Origin: Kriegella sp965368185
Lineage (GTDB): Bacteria; Bacteroidota; Bacteroidia; Flavobacteriales; Flavobacteriaceae
Assembly: GCA_965368185.1 (NCBI GenBank)
Contig: CBDULZ010000008.1
Coordinates: 23,356-87,355, forward strand
DNA: 64,000 nt
Reading direction: 5' to 3'
The notes below the pieces were generated by a model that was given only the letters and a program-made list of their open reading frames with translations, did not search any database and was not told where the DNA came from. Made by a program: the position numbers and the translations under genes. This document shows positions 55,021 to 63,222 of the stretch, one piece after another (position 1 is the first letter of the stretch; each line of letters starts with the position of its first letter).

Positions 55021-57285
55021 ATGGCATTTGATATTGACATGATTAGGAAGGTTTACGCAAATATGGCCAAAAGGGTGGATATAGCCCGCGATATCGTTGG
55101 TAAGCCGCTAACACTTTCCGAAAAAATTCTATATTCCCATCTTTGGGAAGGGAACCCCACCAAGAAATTCGAACGGGGTAAGGATTACGTAGATTTTGCT
55201 CCTGATCGTATCGCATGTCAAGATGCAACAGCTCAGATGGCTCTATTGCAGTTTATGCAAGCAGGTAAACAAAAGGTGGCTGTTCCTACTACCGTTCACT
55301 GTGATCATTTGATTCAGGCCAAGAGCGGTGCCGCGGCCGATTTAATTTCCGCAAATAGCACAAGTGCCGAGGTTTTTGATTTCTTGGAATCGGTCTCGAA
55401 TAAATATGGAATCGGTTTTTGGAGGCCGGGTGCAGGTATCATCCATCAAGTAGTATTGGAGAATTATGCATTTCCTGGAGGTATGATGATCGGTACCGAT
55501 TCTCATACGGTCAATGCCGGTGGTTTGGGTATGGTAGCAATAGGGGTCGGAGGTGCCGACGCCGTCGATGTAATGGCTGGAATGGCTTGGGAATTGAAAT
55601 TCCCTAAATTGATTGGAGTAAAATTGACTGGAAATATATCAGGTTGGACCTCTGCCAAAGATGTTATTTTAAAGGTTGCCGGAATACTAACCGTAAAAGG
55701 AGGGACTGGAGCGATTGTAGAATATTTCGGTGAAGGAGCAAAGAATCTTTCCTGTACCGGTAAGGGAACCATTTGTAATATGGGCGCAGAAGTAGGTGCA
55801 ACTACCTCTACTTTTGGTTATGATGCTTCAATGGAACGATACCTGAGGGCTACCGATCGAAGCGATGTCGCCGATGCTGCAAATGAGGTAAAGGATTATT
55901 TAACTGCTGACCCAGAAGTATATGCGAACCCAGAGGCTTACTTTGATGAATTAATAGAAATCAATCTTGATGAATTAAGACCTCACCTTAATGGTCCGTT
56001 CACGCCAGATTTGGCCACACCAGTTGGTCAATTGGGAGCCAAGGCCAAGGAAAATGGGTGGCCAATTCAGGTCGATTGGGGACTGATCGGTTCATGTACC
56101 AACTCTTCTTACGAAGATTTGACCCGTGCTGCTTCCATTGCCCAGCAAGCGGTCGATAAGAAAATTAAACCAAAATCAGATTTCGGAATCAATCCCGGTT
56201 CAGAGCAAATACGCTTTACGGCGCAAAGGGATGGTCTTCTCCAAATCTTTGAGAACCTAGGGGCAACAATTTTTACTAATGCATGTGGTCCTTGTATAGG
56301 GCAATGGGATCGAAGTGATTTAAAGGGAGATGAGAAAAACACTATTGTCCACTCTTTTAACCGTAACTTCTCGAAAAGGGCTGATGGTAATCCGAACACA
56401 CATGCTTTTGTGGGTTCACCGGAAATGGTGGCAGCTATCGCAATATCGGGAAGATTGGATTTTGATCCAATGAACGATACGCTTCTAAACGAAGACGGAC
56501 AAGAGGTTAAATTAGACGAACCAAAAGGTATTGAATTGCCTCCTCAAGGTTTCGATGTCGAAGATGCAGGTTATTTGGCTCCCAAAGAAGACGGTTCCAG
56601 TGTTGAGGTAAAAGTGAGTCCGACCTCTGAACGATTGCAATTGTTAAATCCTTTTATACCTATCAAACCTGAAGAGTTACAAGGTGTGAAATTATTAATA
56701 AAAGCATTTGGTAAATGTACAACCGACCACATTTCGATGGCGGGTCCATGGTTACGGTTTAGGGGACATTTAGATAATATAGCCAATAACACCTTAATCG
56801 GTGCGGTAAATGCCTTCAATAAGAAGACCAATTTTGTGAAGAATCAACTTACTGGTGAATATGCCGGAGTTCCTGATACCCAAAGGGCATATAAGGCCAA
56901 GGGAATCAAAACTATTGTTGTGGGAGACCATAACTATGGTGAAGGTTCTTCACGTGAGCATGCCGCCATGCAGCCCCGACATTTGGGTGTTGCCGTTGTC
57001 TTGGTTAAATCCTTTGCCCGTATTCATGAAACGAATCTTAAGAAGCAGGGAATGTTGGGACTCACTTTTGCGAATGAAAACGATTATGACTTAATTCAGG
57101 AAGACGATACGTTTAACTTTGTCGATATTGCAGATTTTGCACCTAACAGACCCCTGACCATCGAATTGGTTCATGCCGATGGTAGTAAAGATACCATTAA
57201 GGCGTTACACACTTATAACGACGCTCAAATAGGTTGGTTTAAGGAAGGGTCTGCCTTGAATGTTATACAAAGAGAGAATGCGTAA
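55021..57285 (+). CDS. acn: Aconitate hydratase
   Basis: 754 residues, length of the mitochondrial-type aconitase. The three [4Fe-4S] cysteine ligands are in GSCTNSSYEDL (one) and TNACGPCIGQW (two). Other conserved parts: PTTVHCDHLIQA, GTDSHTVNAGGLGMVAIGVGGADA, and the swivel-domain FGKCTTDHISMAGPW and NYGEGSSREHAAMQPRHLG with the catalytic Ser. It isomerises citrate to isocitrate in the TCA cycle. Monocistronic with its own terminator. Confidence 0.97.
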   Translation: MAFDIDMIRKVYANMAKRVDIARDIVGKPLTLSEKILYSHLWEGNPTKKFERGKDYVDFAPDRIACQDATAQMALLQFMQAGKQKVAVPTTVHCDHLIQAKSGAAADLISANSTSAEVFDFLESVSNKYGIGFWRPGAGIIHQVVLENYAFPGGMMIGTDSHTVNAGGLGMVAIGVGGADAVDVMAGMAWELKFPKLIGVKLTGNISGWTSAKDVILKVAGILTVKGGTGAIVEYFGEGAKNLSCTGKGTICNMGAEVGATTSTFGYDASMERYLRATDRSDVADAANEVKDYLTADPEVYANPEAYFDELIEINLDELRPHLNGPFTPDLATPVGQLGAKAKENGWPIQVDWGLIGSCTNSSYEDLTRAASIAQQAVDKKIKPKSDFGINPGSEQIRFTAQRDGLLQIFENLGATIFTNACGPCIGQWDRSDLKGDEKNTIVHSFNRNFSKRADGNPNTHAFVGSPEMVAAIAISGRLDFDPMNDTLLNEDGQEVKLDEPKGIELPPQGFDVEDAGYLAPKEDGSSVEVKVSPTSERLQLLNPFIPIKPEELQGVKLLIKAFGKCTTDHISMAGPWLRFRGHLDNIANNTLIGAVNAFNKKTNFVKNQLTGEYAGVPDTQRAYKAKGIKTIVVGDHNYGEGSSREHAAMQPRHLGVAVVLVKSFARIHETNLKKQGMLGLTFANENDYDLIQEDDTFNFVDIADFAPNRPLTIELVHADGSKDTIKALHTYNDAQIGWFKEGSALNVIQRENA

Positions 57286-57305
57286 GGATACCTTGAAATA
57301 GTTTG

Positions 57306-57338
57306 AAAACTCCCAATGGTCATTATTGGGAGTTTTTT
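57306..57338 (+). terminator. Rho-independent terminator of the aconitase gene
   Basis: AAAACTCCCAAT / ATTGGGAGTTTT perfect 12-bp stem, 7-base loop, followed by a U run, 20 bases after the stop. Confidence 0.9.
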
Positions 57339-57470
57339 ATTTTTAGCGAATGCTTCGATTGCCCAATATTGTTTCTTTTGTAAAAGGTTTATGCCGCTTG
57401 AGGGTAAATTATATCCGGATTTCTTGATTGAAATCAATTCATATTTAACTAATAAGTAAAATTTAAACCT

Positions 57471-58031
57471 GTGAAAATAACAAAGAAGAAAGTGCTTAAC
57501 ATATTGCCTATTTTGGTGGTGCTTGCATTTTTTGTTACTCCATTAGGCTACTATGGGAAGGTACTACTCAATAGATGGTTTGCGACAGAGCCGACGATTA
57601 TACAGTCGACCAATAGAAATCGCATTTCCGAATATGATTGGAAGTTAAGGGATGAGAGCTCGGATTACATAAATTTTAAAAAATCTCAAGGGAAGGTCGT
57701 ATTTATTAATTTTTGGGCGACTTGGCAGCTGCCTTCGGTAGCCCAGTTAAATGATATTCAAGCGTTATATGATCGTTATCATGATGAAGTAGATTTCTAT
57801 ATCATTACGGATGAGGAACAAGCACCTGTTATTGAATTCATGGAAAAATATGATTATACGTTTCCCATAACCTATCAAATTATAGGTGAAAAGAGTCCAA
57901 TTGTACTGCTCAAACCTTCTGGTTCTTATATTTTGGATAAGAACGGTTTTATCGTTGTGCACCAAACCGCCATATCGGATTGGAACAATAAGAAAGTAAC
58001 AGCTTTGTTAGATTCCTTGCTTTCCGAATAG
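57471..58031 (+). CDS. Membrane-anchored thioredoxin-fold protein lacking the CxxC motif
   Basis: 186 residues from a GTG. A single hydrophobic anchor (residues 9-30) is followed by a TlpA/AhpC-like thioredoxin fold with GKVVFINFWATWQLPSVAQLN. Where TlpA-type proteins have WCPPC, this one has WQLPS, so both redox cysteines are missing and no other Cys is present in the domain. The rest of the fold is preserved: YIITDEE, YTFPITYQI, SGSYILDKNGFIV (cis-Pro region altered to PSGSYIL). It may bind or scaffold rather than catalyse disulfide exchange. Ends 24 bases inside the convergent lycopene cyclase gene. Confidence 0.85.
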   Translation: MKITKKKVLNILPILVVLAFFVTPLGYYGKVLLNRWFATEPTIIQSTNRNRISEYDWKLRDESSDYINFKKSQGKVVFINFWATWQLPSVAQLNDIQALYDRYHDEVDFYIITDEEQAPVIEFMEKYDYTFPITYQIIGEKSPIVLLKPSGSYILDKNGFIVVHQTAISDWNNKKVTALLDSLLSE

Positions 58032-58709
58032 CCTTTTCTTGAAGAATTCCACAAGCGATAGATTGGTCAATAATAGGGCAAAGGCGTAGATAGTATCTTC
58101 GATTGGGATTGTAAATAGTCTAAATCCAATATTTTCATCATCGTTGTACCAGACGACTTCATCAGGAATAAAACTCCCGGTCAATGTACCATTAACAAGA
58201 AAGAAGGGTATTAGAATAACTAAGTAAATCGGATAAAATCTGGCAAGCAACTGTGGATTCCATTTAAGTACCGCGAGGGTACACAATAGTGCGTACATCG
58301 AAACTGTAAAAGTGTACCATCGATTGTGGTAGATAACGCAGAGTACGACTAATAAGAAAGTAAAAAGAATACTTACAAGTTTAGTGTAATGTGTCGAAAG
58401 ATTCAAATCAGGAAAATAGTACAAGAGCGCATAAAAGGTGAAAATACAGGCATAAGGAATGCAGATAAAAAACAGCCATTCTTCAATCGGAAGCCCTACA
58501 AGACGGAAATCTAAATAATAAGTCTCATTGAATCCCCAAAAACCATGATTGGTAAAAATGACATCCCAAGGAATAAAAATGAGCATGGTAAAACAAAGTG
58601 CCAAAGCTATGGGCTTCCAGTTTTGGTATAGCTTTAATTTTGGATGGAAACTGTACACAAAAGGAATCGTTAGCGAGCCCAAATCTAAAAGAAGATAAAG
58701 ATATTTCAT
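58008..58709 (-). CDS. Lycopene beta-cyclase, heterodimer-type fused (CarR/crtYcd domain)
   Basis: 233 residues with about seven membrane helices in two repeats. Each repeat holds the cyclase glutamate motif: LPIEEWLFF near residue 75 and IPIEDTIYA near 205. Fusion of the two halves (crtYc and crtYd of actinobacteria) is the form known in Flavobacteriaceae. It converts lycopene to beta-carotene. Its start overlaps the crtZ stop by 4 bases; it is the last gene of the carotenoid operon. Confidence 0.88.
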   Translation of the reverse strand: MKYLYLLLDLGSLTIPFVYSFHPKLKLYQNWKPIALALCFTMLIFIPWDVIFTNHGFWGFNETYYLDFRLVGLPIEEWLFFICIPYACIFTFYALLYYFPDLNLSTHYTKLVSILFTFLLVVLCVIYHNRWYTFTVSMYALLCTLAVLKWNPQLLARFYPIYLVILIPFFLVNGTLTGSFIPDEVVWYNDDENIGFRLFTIPIEDTIYAFALLLTNLSLVEFFKKRLFGKQGI

Positions 58710-59161
58710 TTGCTCTTCCTAAAATATTTGAAGGGTACAAGCAACATCCCGAAGCATTCACCATCTTCTTTACCGGCGTGCTTATGATGCATTTTATGCG
58801 CACGTCGAACACCCTTGGCATAGCGATTGGAAGCATTTCTGAATATTTTAAAACGTTGGTGTATAAATATATCATGCACTAGAAAATACATGGCTCCATA
58901 GGCCATGATACCAAAACCGATTGGCCATCCGATTTCAAAGTCCTTATAGGCGGCTGCACTGAAAAAAGACATACTTACTACAGCATAGAAGATAAAGAAG
59001 GTGTCATTTCTTTCGAACCAAGAATCGTGGTCCTTTTTATGATGGTCTTTATGGAGGCTCCATAAAAAACCGTGCATTACGTATTTATGGGTAAACCACG
59101 CCATAAATTCCATAGTGCAGAAAGTCAAGAAAAAAATCAATATCCAGTATCCCGTTGTCAT
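58706..59161 (-). CDS. crtZ: Beta-carotene hydroxylase CrtZ
   Basis: 151 residues with four membrane helices and the eight-histidine di-iron set of the fatty acid hydroxylase superfamily: HKYVMHGFLWSLHKDHH, VHDIFIHQRF and HKMHHKH. It hydroxylates the beta rings to form zeaxanthin. It lies 1 base after the crtB stop codon on the same strand. Confidence 0.93.
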   Translation of the reverse strand: MTTGYWILIFFLTFCTMEFMAWFTHKYVMHGFLWSLHKDHHKKDHDSWFERNDTFFIFYAVVSMSFFSAAAYKDFEIGWPIGFGIMAYGAMYFLVHDIFIHQRFKIFRNASNRYAKGVRRAHKMHHKHAGKEDGECFGMLLVPFKYFRKSK

Positions 59162-59162
59162 G

Positions 59163-60002
59163 TTAGACCAAATTTAGTTTATAATTGAGATAGGATTGTG
59201 CCAGAAGGCCTATTTTATGATGATTGGATACTCTGATTCGTGAATTCATGATTTCCAAAGGGGGTGTGTTCTGTAATTTTCGAAGTAGGGAATAGTAATA
59301 GCGGTAAGCCGTGTAAACTCCGAATTTGGCTTCGGTAGGCAATTGTAAGATCCCCGAATAGCCAAGTTTGAAATCACTTTTTATTTCTTCGATTATTTGG
59401 TTTTTAGATGCTTCATCAAGTTGGGCTAAGTTGGTATATGGGAAATACGAGCGGTTCAGACTCTCGAAATCTGCTTTTAAATCTCTTAAGAAATTGACCT
59501 TTTGAAAAGCCGAACCTAAGGCCATGGCTGAATCCTTTAATTTTTCATAGGCATTTTGGTTTCCTTTTACAAATACCTGGAGGCACATCAGACCCACGAC
59601 ATCGGCAGAACCGTAAATATATGCACGATATTCCTCATCGGTTTCGTAAACCTTTTTAGTAAGATCCATGCGCATACTCCTCATGAATGCAGCTACAAGA
59701 TGATAGGGAATACCGTAAGTGTGGTAGGTATGCTGAAAGGCGTTTAAAATAGGATTTAAGCTTATTTTTTCCTTCAAAGCTTCTTTTAAATCAGCTTCGA
59801 ATTTGTCAAACAGTTTTTCTTTATTATAATCATGAAAAGAGTCGACTATTTCATCTGCAAATCGAACAAAGCCATAAATATTATAGATGTCGCACCGAAT
59901 TGAAGCGCCTAACATTTTTGTGGCCAAGGCGAACGAAGTGCTATAGGTTTTTGTGACCAACTTGCTGCAATCGTAGGATACCGTATCAAAAATGGACTTC
60001 AT
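59163..60002 (-). CDS. crtB: Phytoene synthase CrtB
   Basis: 279 residues of the squalene/phytoene synthase fold. The Asp-rich Mg-binding motifs are visible in FVRFADEIVDSFHD and FLRDLKADFESLNRSYFP. The N-terminal SCSKL lead is CrtB-like. It condenses two GGPP into phytoene. It is 4 bases after crtI, typical of tight coupling. A GGPP synthase gene is not in the window. Confidence 0.95.
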   Translation of the reverse strand: MKSIFDTVSYDCSKLVTKTYSTSFALATKMLGASIRCDIYNIYGFVRFADEIVDSFHDYNKEKLFDKFEADLKEALKEKISLNPILNAFQHTYHTYGIPYHLVAAFMRSMRMDLTKKVYETDEEYRAYIYGSADVVGLMCLQVFVKGNQNAYEKLKDSAMALGSAFQKVNFLRDLKADFESLNRSYFPYTNLAQLDEASKNQIIEEIKSDFKLGYSGILQLPTEAKFGVYTAYRYYYSLLRKLQNTPPLEIMNSRIRVSNHHKIGLLAQSYLNYKLNLV

Positions 60003-60006
60003 TCTT

Positions 60007-61467
60007 CTATAAATTATTCTTAGTGATCAATTCAGAAACTAGCTTGCCCGATATCAAAGCGGGTGGAACACCTGGTCCGGGAACCGTAAGTTGACCTGTG
60101 AAATATAGATTTTTTACTTTTTTACTTTTCAACTTGGGTCTCAGAAAGGCTGTTTGGTCAAGTGTATTGGCCAATCCATAGGCATTTCCTTTATATGCAT
60201 TATACTCTTCGACAAAATCGTTAACACAAAAAGACTGTTTAAAAAGAATATGGTTCCCTACTTCTTGATTCGTCTTTTCTTCAAATCTTTTGATGACAAT
60301 ATCAAAATACTGTTGTCTTAATTGGGGAGTATCTTCTAGGCCTGGTGCAATGGGTACCAGAAAAAAACCCGTTTCACTGTTCGGCGGGGCCATGCTTTTA
60401 TCGGTTACTGAAGGAAAATTGGCATAAAATAAAGGGCGGGTAGGCCATTGGGGATTGTCGTAAATTTCCTTGGCATGGGAATCAAAATCGGTGTCGAAGA
60501 AAAGATTATGGTGGTTGACATTCTTTAACTTTTTATCGAAACCAATGTAAAAAAGCAAAGAAGAAGGGGCAAAGGTCTTTTTTTGCCAATAGACTTCTGA
60601 ATATTGCCTAAATGGTTCATCTAATAGCGTTTCGGAATGATGGTAATCTGCACCGCTCAGAACTATATCGGCATCTACCGATTTTCCATTGGTTGTTATA
60701 CCGACAGCAGTACCGTTAGCCACATTTATTTTAGTTACCGCATGGTTGGTGTGAATGCCAACTCCCAGTTCTTGGGCCAAACTGTGAAGTGCCTTGACAA
60801 TTTCGAACATTCCACCTTTCGGGTGCCATGTTCCCAATCCGAAATCGGCATAGTTCATAAAATTATAGAACGATGGCGTATTGCTAGGTTTCGCACCGAG
60901 AAAGAGCACTGGAAATTCCAGGGCGGATATTAACATCGGATTCTTAAATTTTCTTCGTACTTCGGTACTGATAGATTTAAAGAACTGGTCAACATTTAAG
61001 ATGGTTTCTTTAGTAACCAATTCGAATGGCGATACACCAGGATTTAGTACTATTTTATTAATGGCTATACCATAATTTTTTTGGGCCTTGGCCATAAACT
61101 TCATGAGATGATCGGCGCTTCCCTTTTCGATACGTTCAAATTCAACACTTATTTTTTCTAAGGTATCTCCGATAGTAATCGTGTTGTCGACAAAGAAAAT
61201 TTTATAGGCCGGATCTAATTTTTCTAATTCGTAGTAATCCGAAACTTTCTTATTAAAGTCATTAAAAAAGCGCTCAAAAATATCGGGCATCCAATACCAA
61301 CTCGGACCCATATCAAAAGTGAATCCATCAATTAGCAATTGTCTGGCCCTACCACCTGTTGTCACGTTTTTTTCATATACCGATACCTCAAAACCGCCCT
61401 TTGCCAAATAGCATGCCGCAGACAGTGACGAAAACCCAGAACCGATAATTGCGACTTTTTTATTCAT
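60007..61467 (-). CDS. crtI: Phytoene desaturase CrtI
   Basis: 486 residues. The FAD-binding dinucleotide fold is at the N-terminus (IIGSGFSSLSAACYLAKGG, FEVSVYEKN, GGRARQL) and a bacterial-type phytoene dehydrogenase signature is at the C-terminus (NLYFTGQLTVPGPGVPPALISGKLVSE). It carries out four-step desaturation of phytoene to lycopene. It is 21 bases after the MerR regulator, first structural gene of the operon. Confidence 0.96.
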   Translation of the reverse strand: MNKKVAIIGSGFSSLSAACYLAKGGFEVSVYEKNVTTGGRARQLLIDGFTFDMGPSWYWMPDIFERFFNDFNKKVSDYYELEKLDPAYKIFFVDNTITIGDTLEKISVEFERIEKGSADHLMKFMAKAQKNYGIAINKIVLNPGVSPFELVTKETILNVDQFFKSISTEVRRKFKNPMLISALEFPVLFLGAKPSNTPSFYNFMNYADFGLGTWHPKGGMFEIVKALHSLAQELGVGIHTNHAVTKINVANGTAVGITTNGKSVDADIVLSGADYHHSETLLDEPFRQYSEVYWQKKTFAPSSLLFYIGFDKKLKNVNHHNLFFDTDFDSHAKEIYDNPQWPTRPLFYANFPSVTDKSMAPPNSETGFFLVPIAPGLEDTPQLRQQYFDIVIKRFEEKTNQEVGNHILFKQSFCVNDFVEEYNAYKGNAYGLANTLDQTAFLRPKLKSKKVKNLYFTGQLTVPGPGVPPALISGKLVSELITKNNL

Positions 61468-61488
61468 GCTTTTTATGGGCTAATGGGT

Positions 61489-62388
61489 TTACATTTTATC
61501 GATAATTTCTTCGATCGACTTGAAGACCGATATCGATCCGGGTAATTCAACTTTTTGTAAATGCTGTACTTGTTTTCCTAAAATCCACAGGTTGGGGTTA
61601 TCAAAATTGTTGCCCATGTGCACGAAGTCATGTATGTATTTCTCAATTTTATCTGAGGAAGGCTGCATCGTGAAGTAGGAAATAAAACAGACATTGTTAA
61701 AATACTCCATTAAGGCCGATAAATTATCCAGCGGCACGGCAGGCCCTAGATATATTGATTGATATCCTCTTCGTACTATTTCATAATTAATAAAGAGTAG
61801 GCCTATATCATGAATTTCATTTTCAGGTAAGAATAGTACAAATACCTTATCTGTTTTAAAGGGCTCTAATTGTTGGAATTTCTCGGTATTGGTCAGGATT
61901 TTTTGTTTGATTAAAGCCGTGATAAAATGTTCCTGAGCCGGTGTTATGGTGTCGGTTTGCCATAACAATCCCAGTTCGTTTAGCAGCGGAACAAAAATAG
62001 TATAGAAAATGGTATGAAAGTCTTTTTTAGCTAAAAGTGTATTATAGGTGTTCATGAACAAAGATTGATCATAATTCACCATCGCCAACTTGAATTCATT
62101 TATGATTTGTTCATCACTATTTTTATTTTGCTGTATTTCATTGACCAATGTCGGAATATCCGCTTCGGAAATTTTTGCAATCTTCGATATTTTATATCCA
62201 TCGTTGTACAAATAAACGATGTTTAACAACTTTTGAAGGCTAGCCAAACCATAGGTGCGTATGTTGGTGTCCGTTCTTTCAGGCTGCAACAGACCATATC
62301 TTTTTTCCCATATACGTATGGTGTGGGACTTTATCCCAGAAAGGTTTTCCAAGTCTCGAATGCTAAAACTAGTCTTAATTGTGTTCAT
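61489..62388 (-). CDS. MerR-family regulator with B12-binding-like domain (CarH/LitR-like)
   Basis: 299 residues. The N-terminal MerR helix-turn-helix is residues 5-75 (SIRDLENLSGIKSHTIRIWEKRYGLLQPERT). The C-terminal half carries the motifs of CarH photoreceptors: W-x9-EH (WQTDTITPAQEH) and ExHxxG (ENEIHDIGLLF), which hold adenosylcobalamin through the base-off His. The later SxT and GG motifs appear as SYFT and GK, so the site is partly changed. Such regulators release DNA on illumination and de-repress carotenoid genes. Together with position upstream of crtI, this suggests light-controlled pigment. Confidence 0.85.
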   Translation of the reverse strand: MNTIKTSFSIRDLENLSGIKSHTIRIWEKRYGLLQPERTDTNIRTYGLASLQKLLNIVYLYNDGYKISKIAKISEADIPTLVNEIQQNKNSDEQIINEFKLAMVNYDQSLFMNTYNTLLAKKDFHTIFYTIFVPLLNELGLLWQTDTITPAQEHFITALIKQKILTNTEKFQQLEPFKTDKVFVLFLPENEIHDIGLLFINYEIVRRGYQSIYLGPAVPLDNLSALMEYFNNVCFISYFTMQPSSDKIEKYIHDFVHMGNNFDNPNLWILGKQVQHLQKVELPGSISVFKSIEEIIDKM

Positions 62389-62746
62389 CTATTTAAGTAA
62401 AAGATTAAACAAAAATACAATAAATACGGATTGGTAATGATTTAGAAACGTTAATTTTTGTAGTAAGTTTCTTGGTCACTTCGTTTGGGGAATCGAATTA
62501 AAGCCTAAAACATGAAAATGCGCTAGCCTTTGGCCGGCCAACCTCGCCATATAAAAATAGGTATAGTTTCGTTATAAAATGTCAAAACTGTAGTATAAAA
62601 ACCGGATTTTATCGGGGTCATTATTTTTGAAGTGCAGTAAATCAAATTGTTGTTTAAGCGGGGCTAAGTCAATAAGTGCAATGGTCAATCGAATATTACC
62701 GAAGGTTTTTGGCTTAGTTTGCTGAGTAAATTAGGGATTGTGAAGT
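62389..62746. other. Upstream region of the carotenoid operon
   Basis: About 360 bases with no gene. It holds the -7 box at 62410 and a 12-bp perfect palindrome TTGGCCGGCCAA at 62530-62541, GC-rich in an AT-rich region. Confidence 0.45.
62410..62417 (-). promoter_or_regulatory. -7 element (TAnnTTTG) of the carotenoid regulator/operon
   Basis: Minus strand TATTTTTG, exact TAnnTTTG, 22 bases before the MerR ATG. No TTG at 19-21 bases upstream, as might be expected of a regulated promoter. Confidence 0.5.
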
Positions 62747-62774
62747 AAAAAAAAGCCTCCTAAATTAGGAGGCT
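62747..62774 (-). terminator. Rho-independent terminator after tRNA-Leu
   Basis: Minus strand stem AGCCTCCTAA / TTAGGAGGCT with minimal loop followed by eight U, directly after the tRNA. Confidence 0.88.
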
Positions 62775-62777
62775 CAG

Positions 62778-62861
62778 TGCCCACGACTAGATTCGAACTA
62801 GCACGTCCTTGCGAACACTACCCCCTCAAGGTAGCGTGTCTACCAATTTCACCACGTGGGC
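62778..62861 (-). tRNA. tRNA-Leu (GAG anticodon)
   Basis: 84 bases. The acceptor stem GCCCACG / CGTGGGC, anticodon arm CTACC-TTGAGGG-GGTAG with anticodon GAG (window 62825-62827), a long variable arm with GTGTTCGCAAGGACGTG form, and T-arm CTAGTTCGAATCTAG are all visible. CCA is not encoded. It reads CUC leucine codons. Confidence 0.93.
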
Positions 62862-62878
62862 AATCGTAAAAAGTGTGG

Positions 62879-62886
62879 CAAATATA
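62879..62886 (-). promoter_or_regulatory. -7 element (TAnnTTTG) of tRNA-Leu
   Basis: Minus strand TATATTTG, exact TAnnTTTG, 17 bases before the mature tRNA 5' end. The -33 TTG is not clear. Confidence 0.5.
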
Positions 62887-63222
62887 ATAAAGTATTTTCA
62901 CTGAGAGTCCGATTGTTTGAAGATATCACCATAAAAATTGAAAACCCTACAATAGAAAATGTATGCCCAAAAATCCTATTGCGCCGAGCGCGTTTTGAAG
63001 TTTGTTATGAATTTGAAAATCTGTCTGTTACCTTTCTATTTTGTTGGCACTGTAGTGTTCAGCATTAAAAAAACGTCAAAGGCCACATTATGTTTGTACA
63101 CCTGTTATTTTATAAGTCATTGGCTCCTATGATTTTTTTGGTCTAAATTTATGATGTCTTAGATGGGCAGACGGCAAGTGTTTTAAGGCACGAAATCAAC
63201 AATAACGACAAATTACACCCTA
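62887..63222. other. Spacer between tRNA-Leu and the sulfatase gene
   Basis: About 335 bases, no gene recognised; a 70-codon plus-strand frame spanning the tRNA end is a chance frame. No integrase remnant or direct repeat of the tRNA 3' end seen. Confidence 0.4.

Noticed and set aside
62778..62861. tRNA-Leu as an integration (att) site
   Set aside because: No integrase, phage genes or repeated tRNA end were seen on either side; the neighbours are a terminator and ordinary genes.
62856..63068. 70-codon plus-strand frame overlapping tRNA-Leu
   Set aside because: Begins inside the tRNA gene and shows no protein-like composition.
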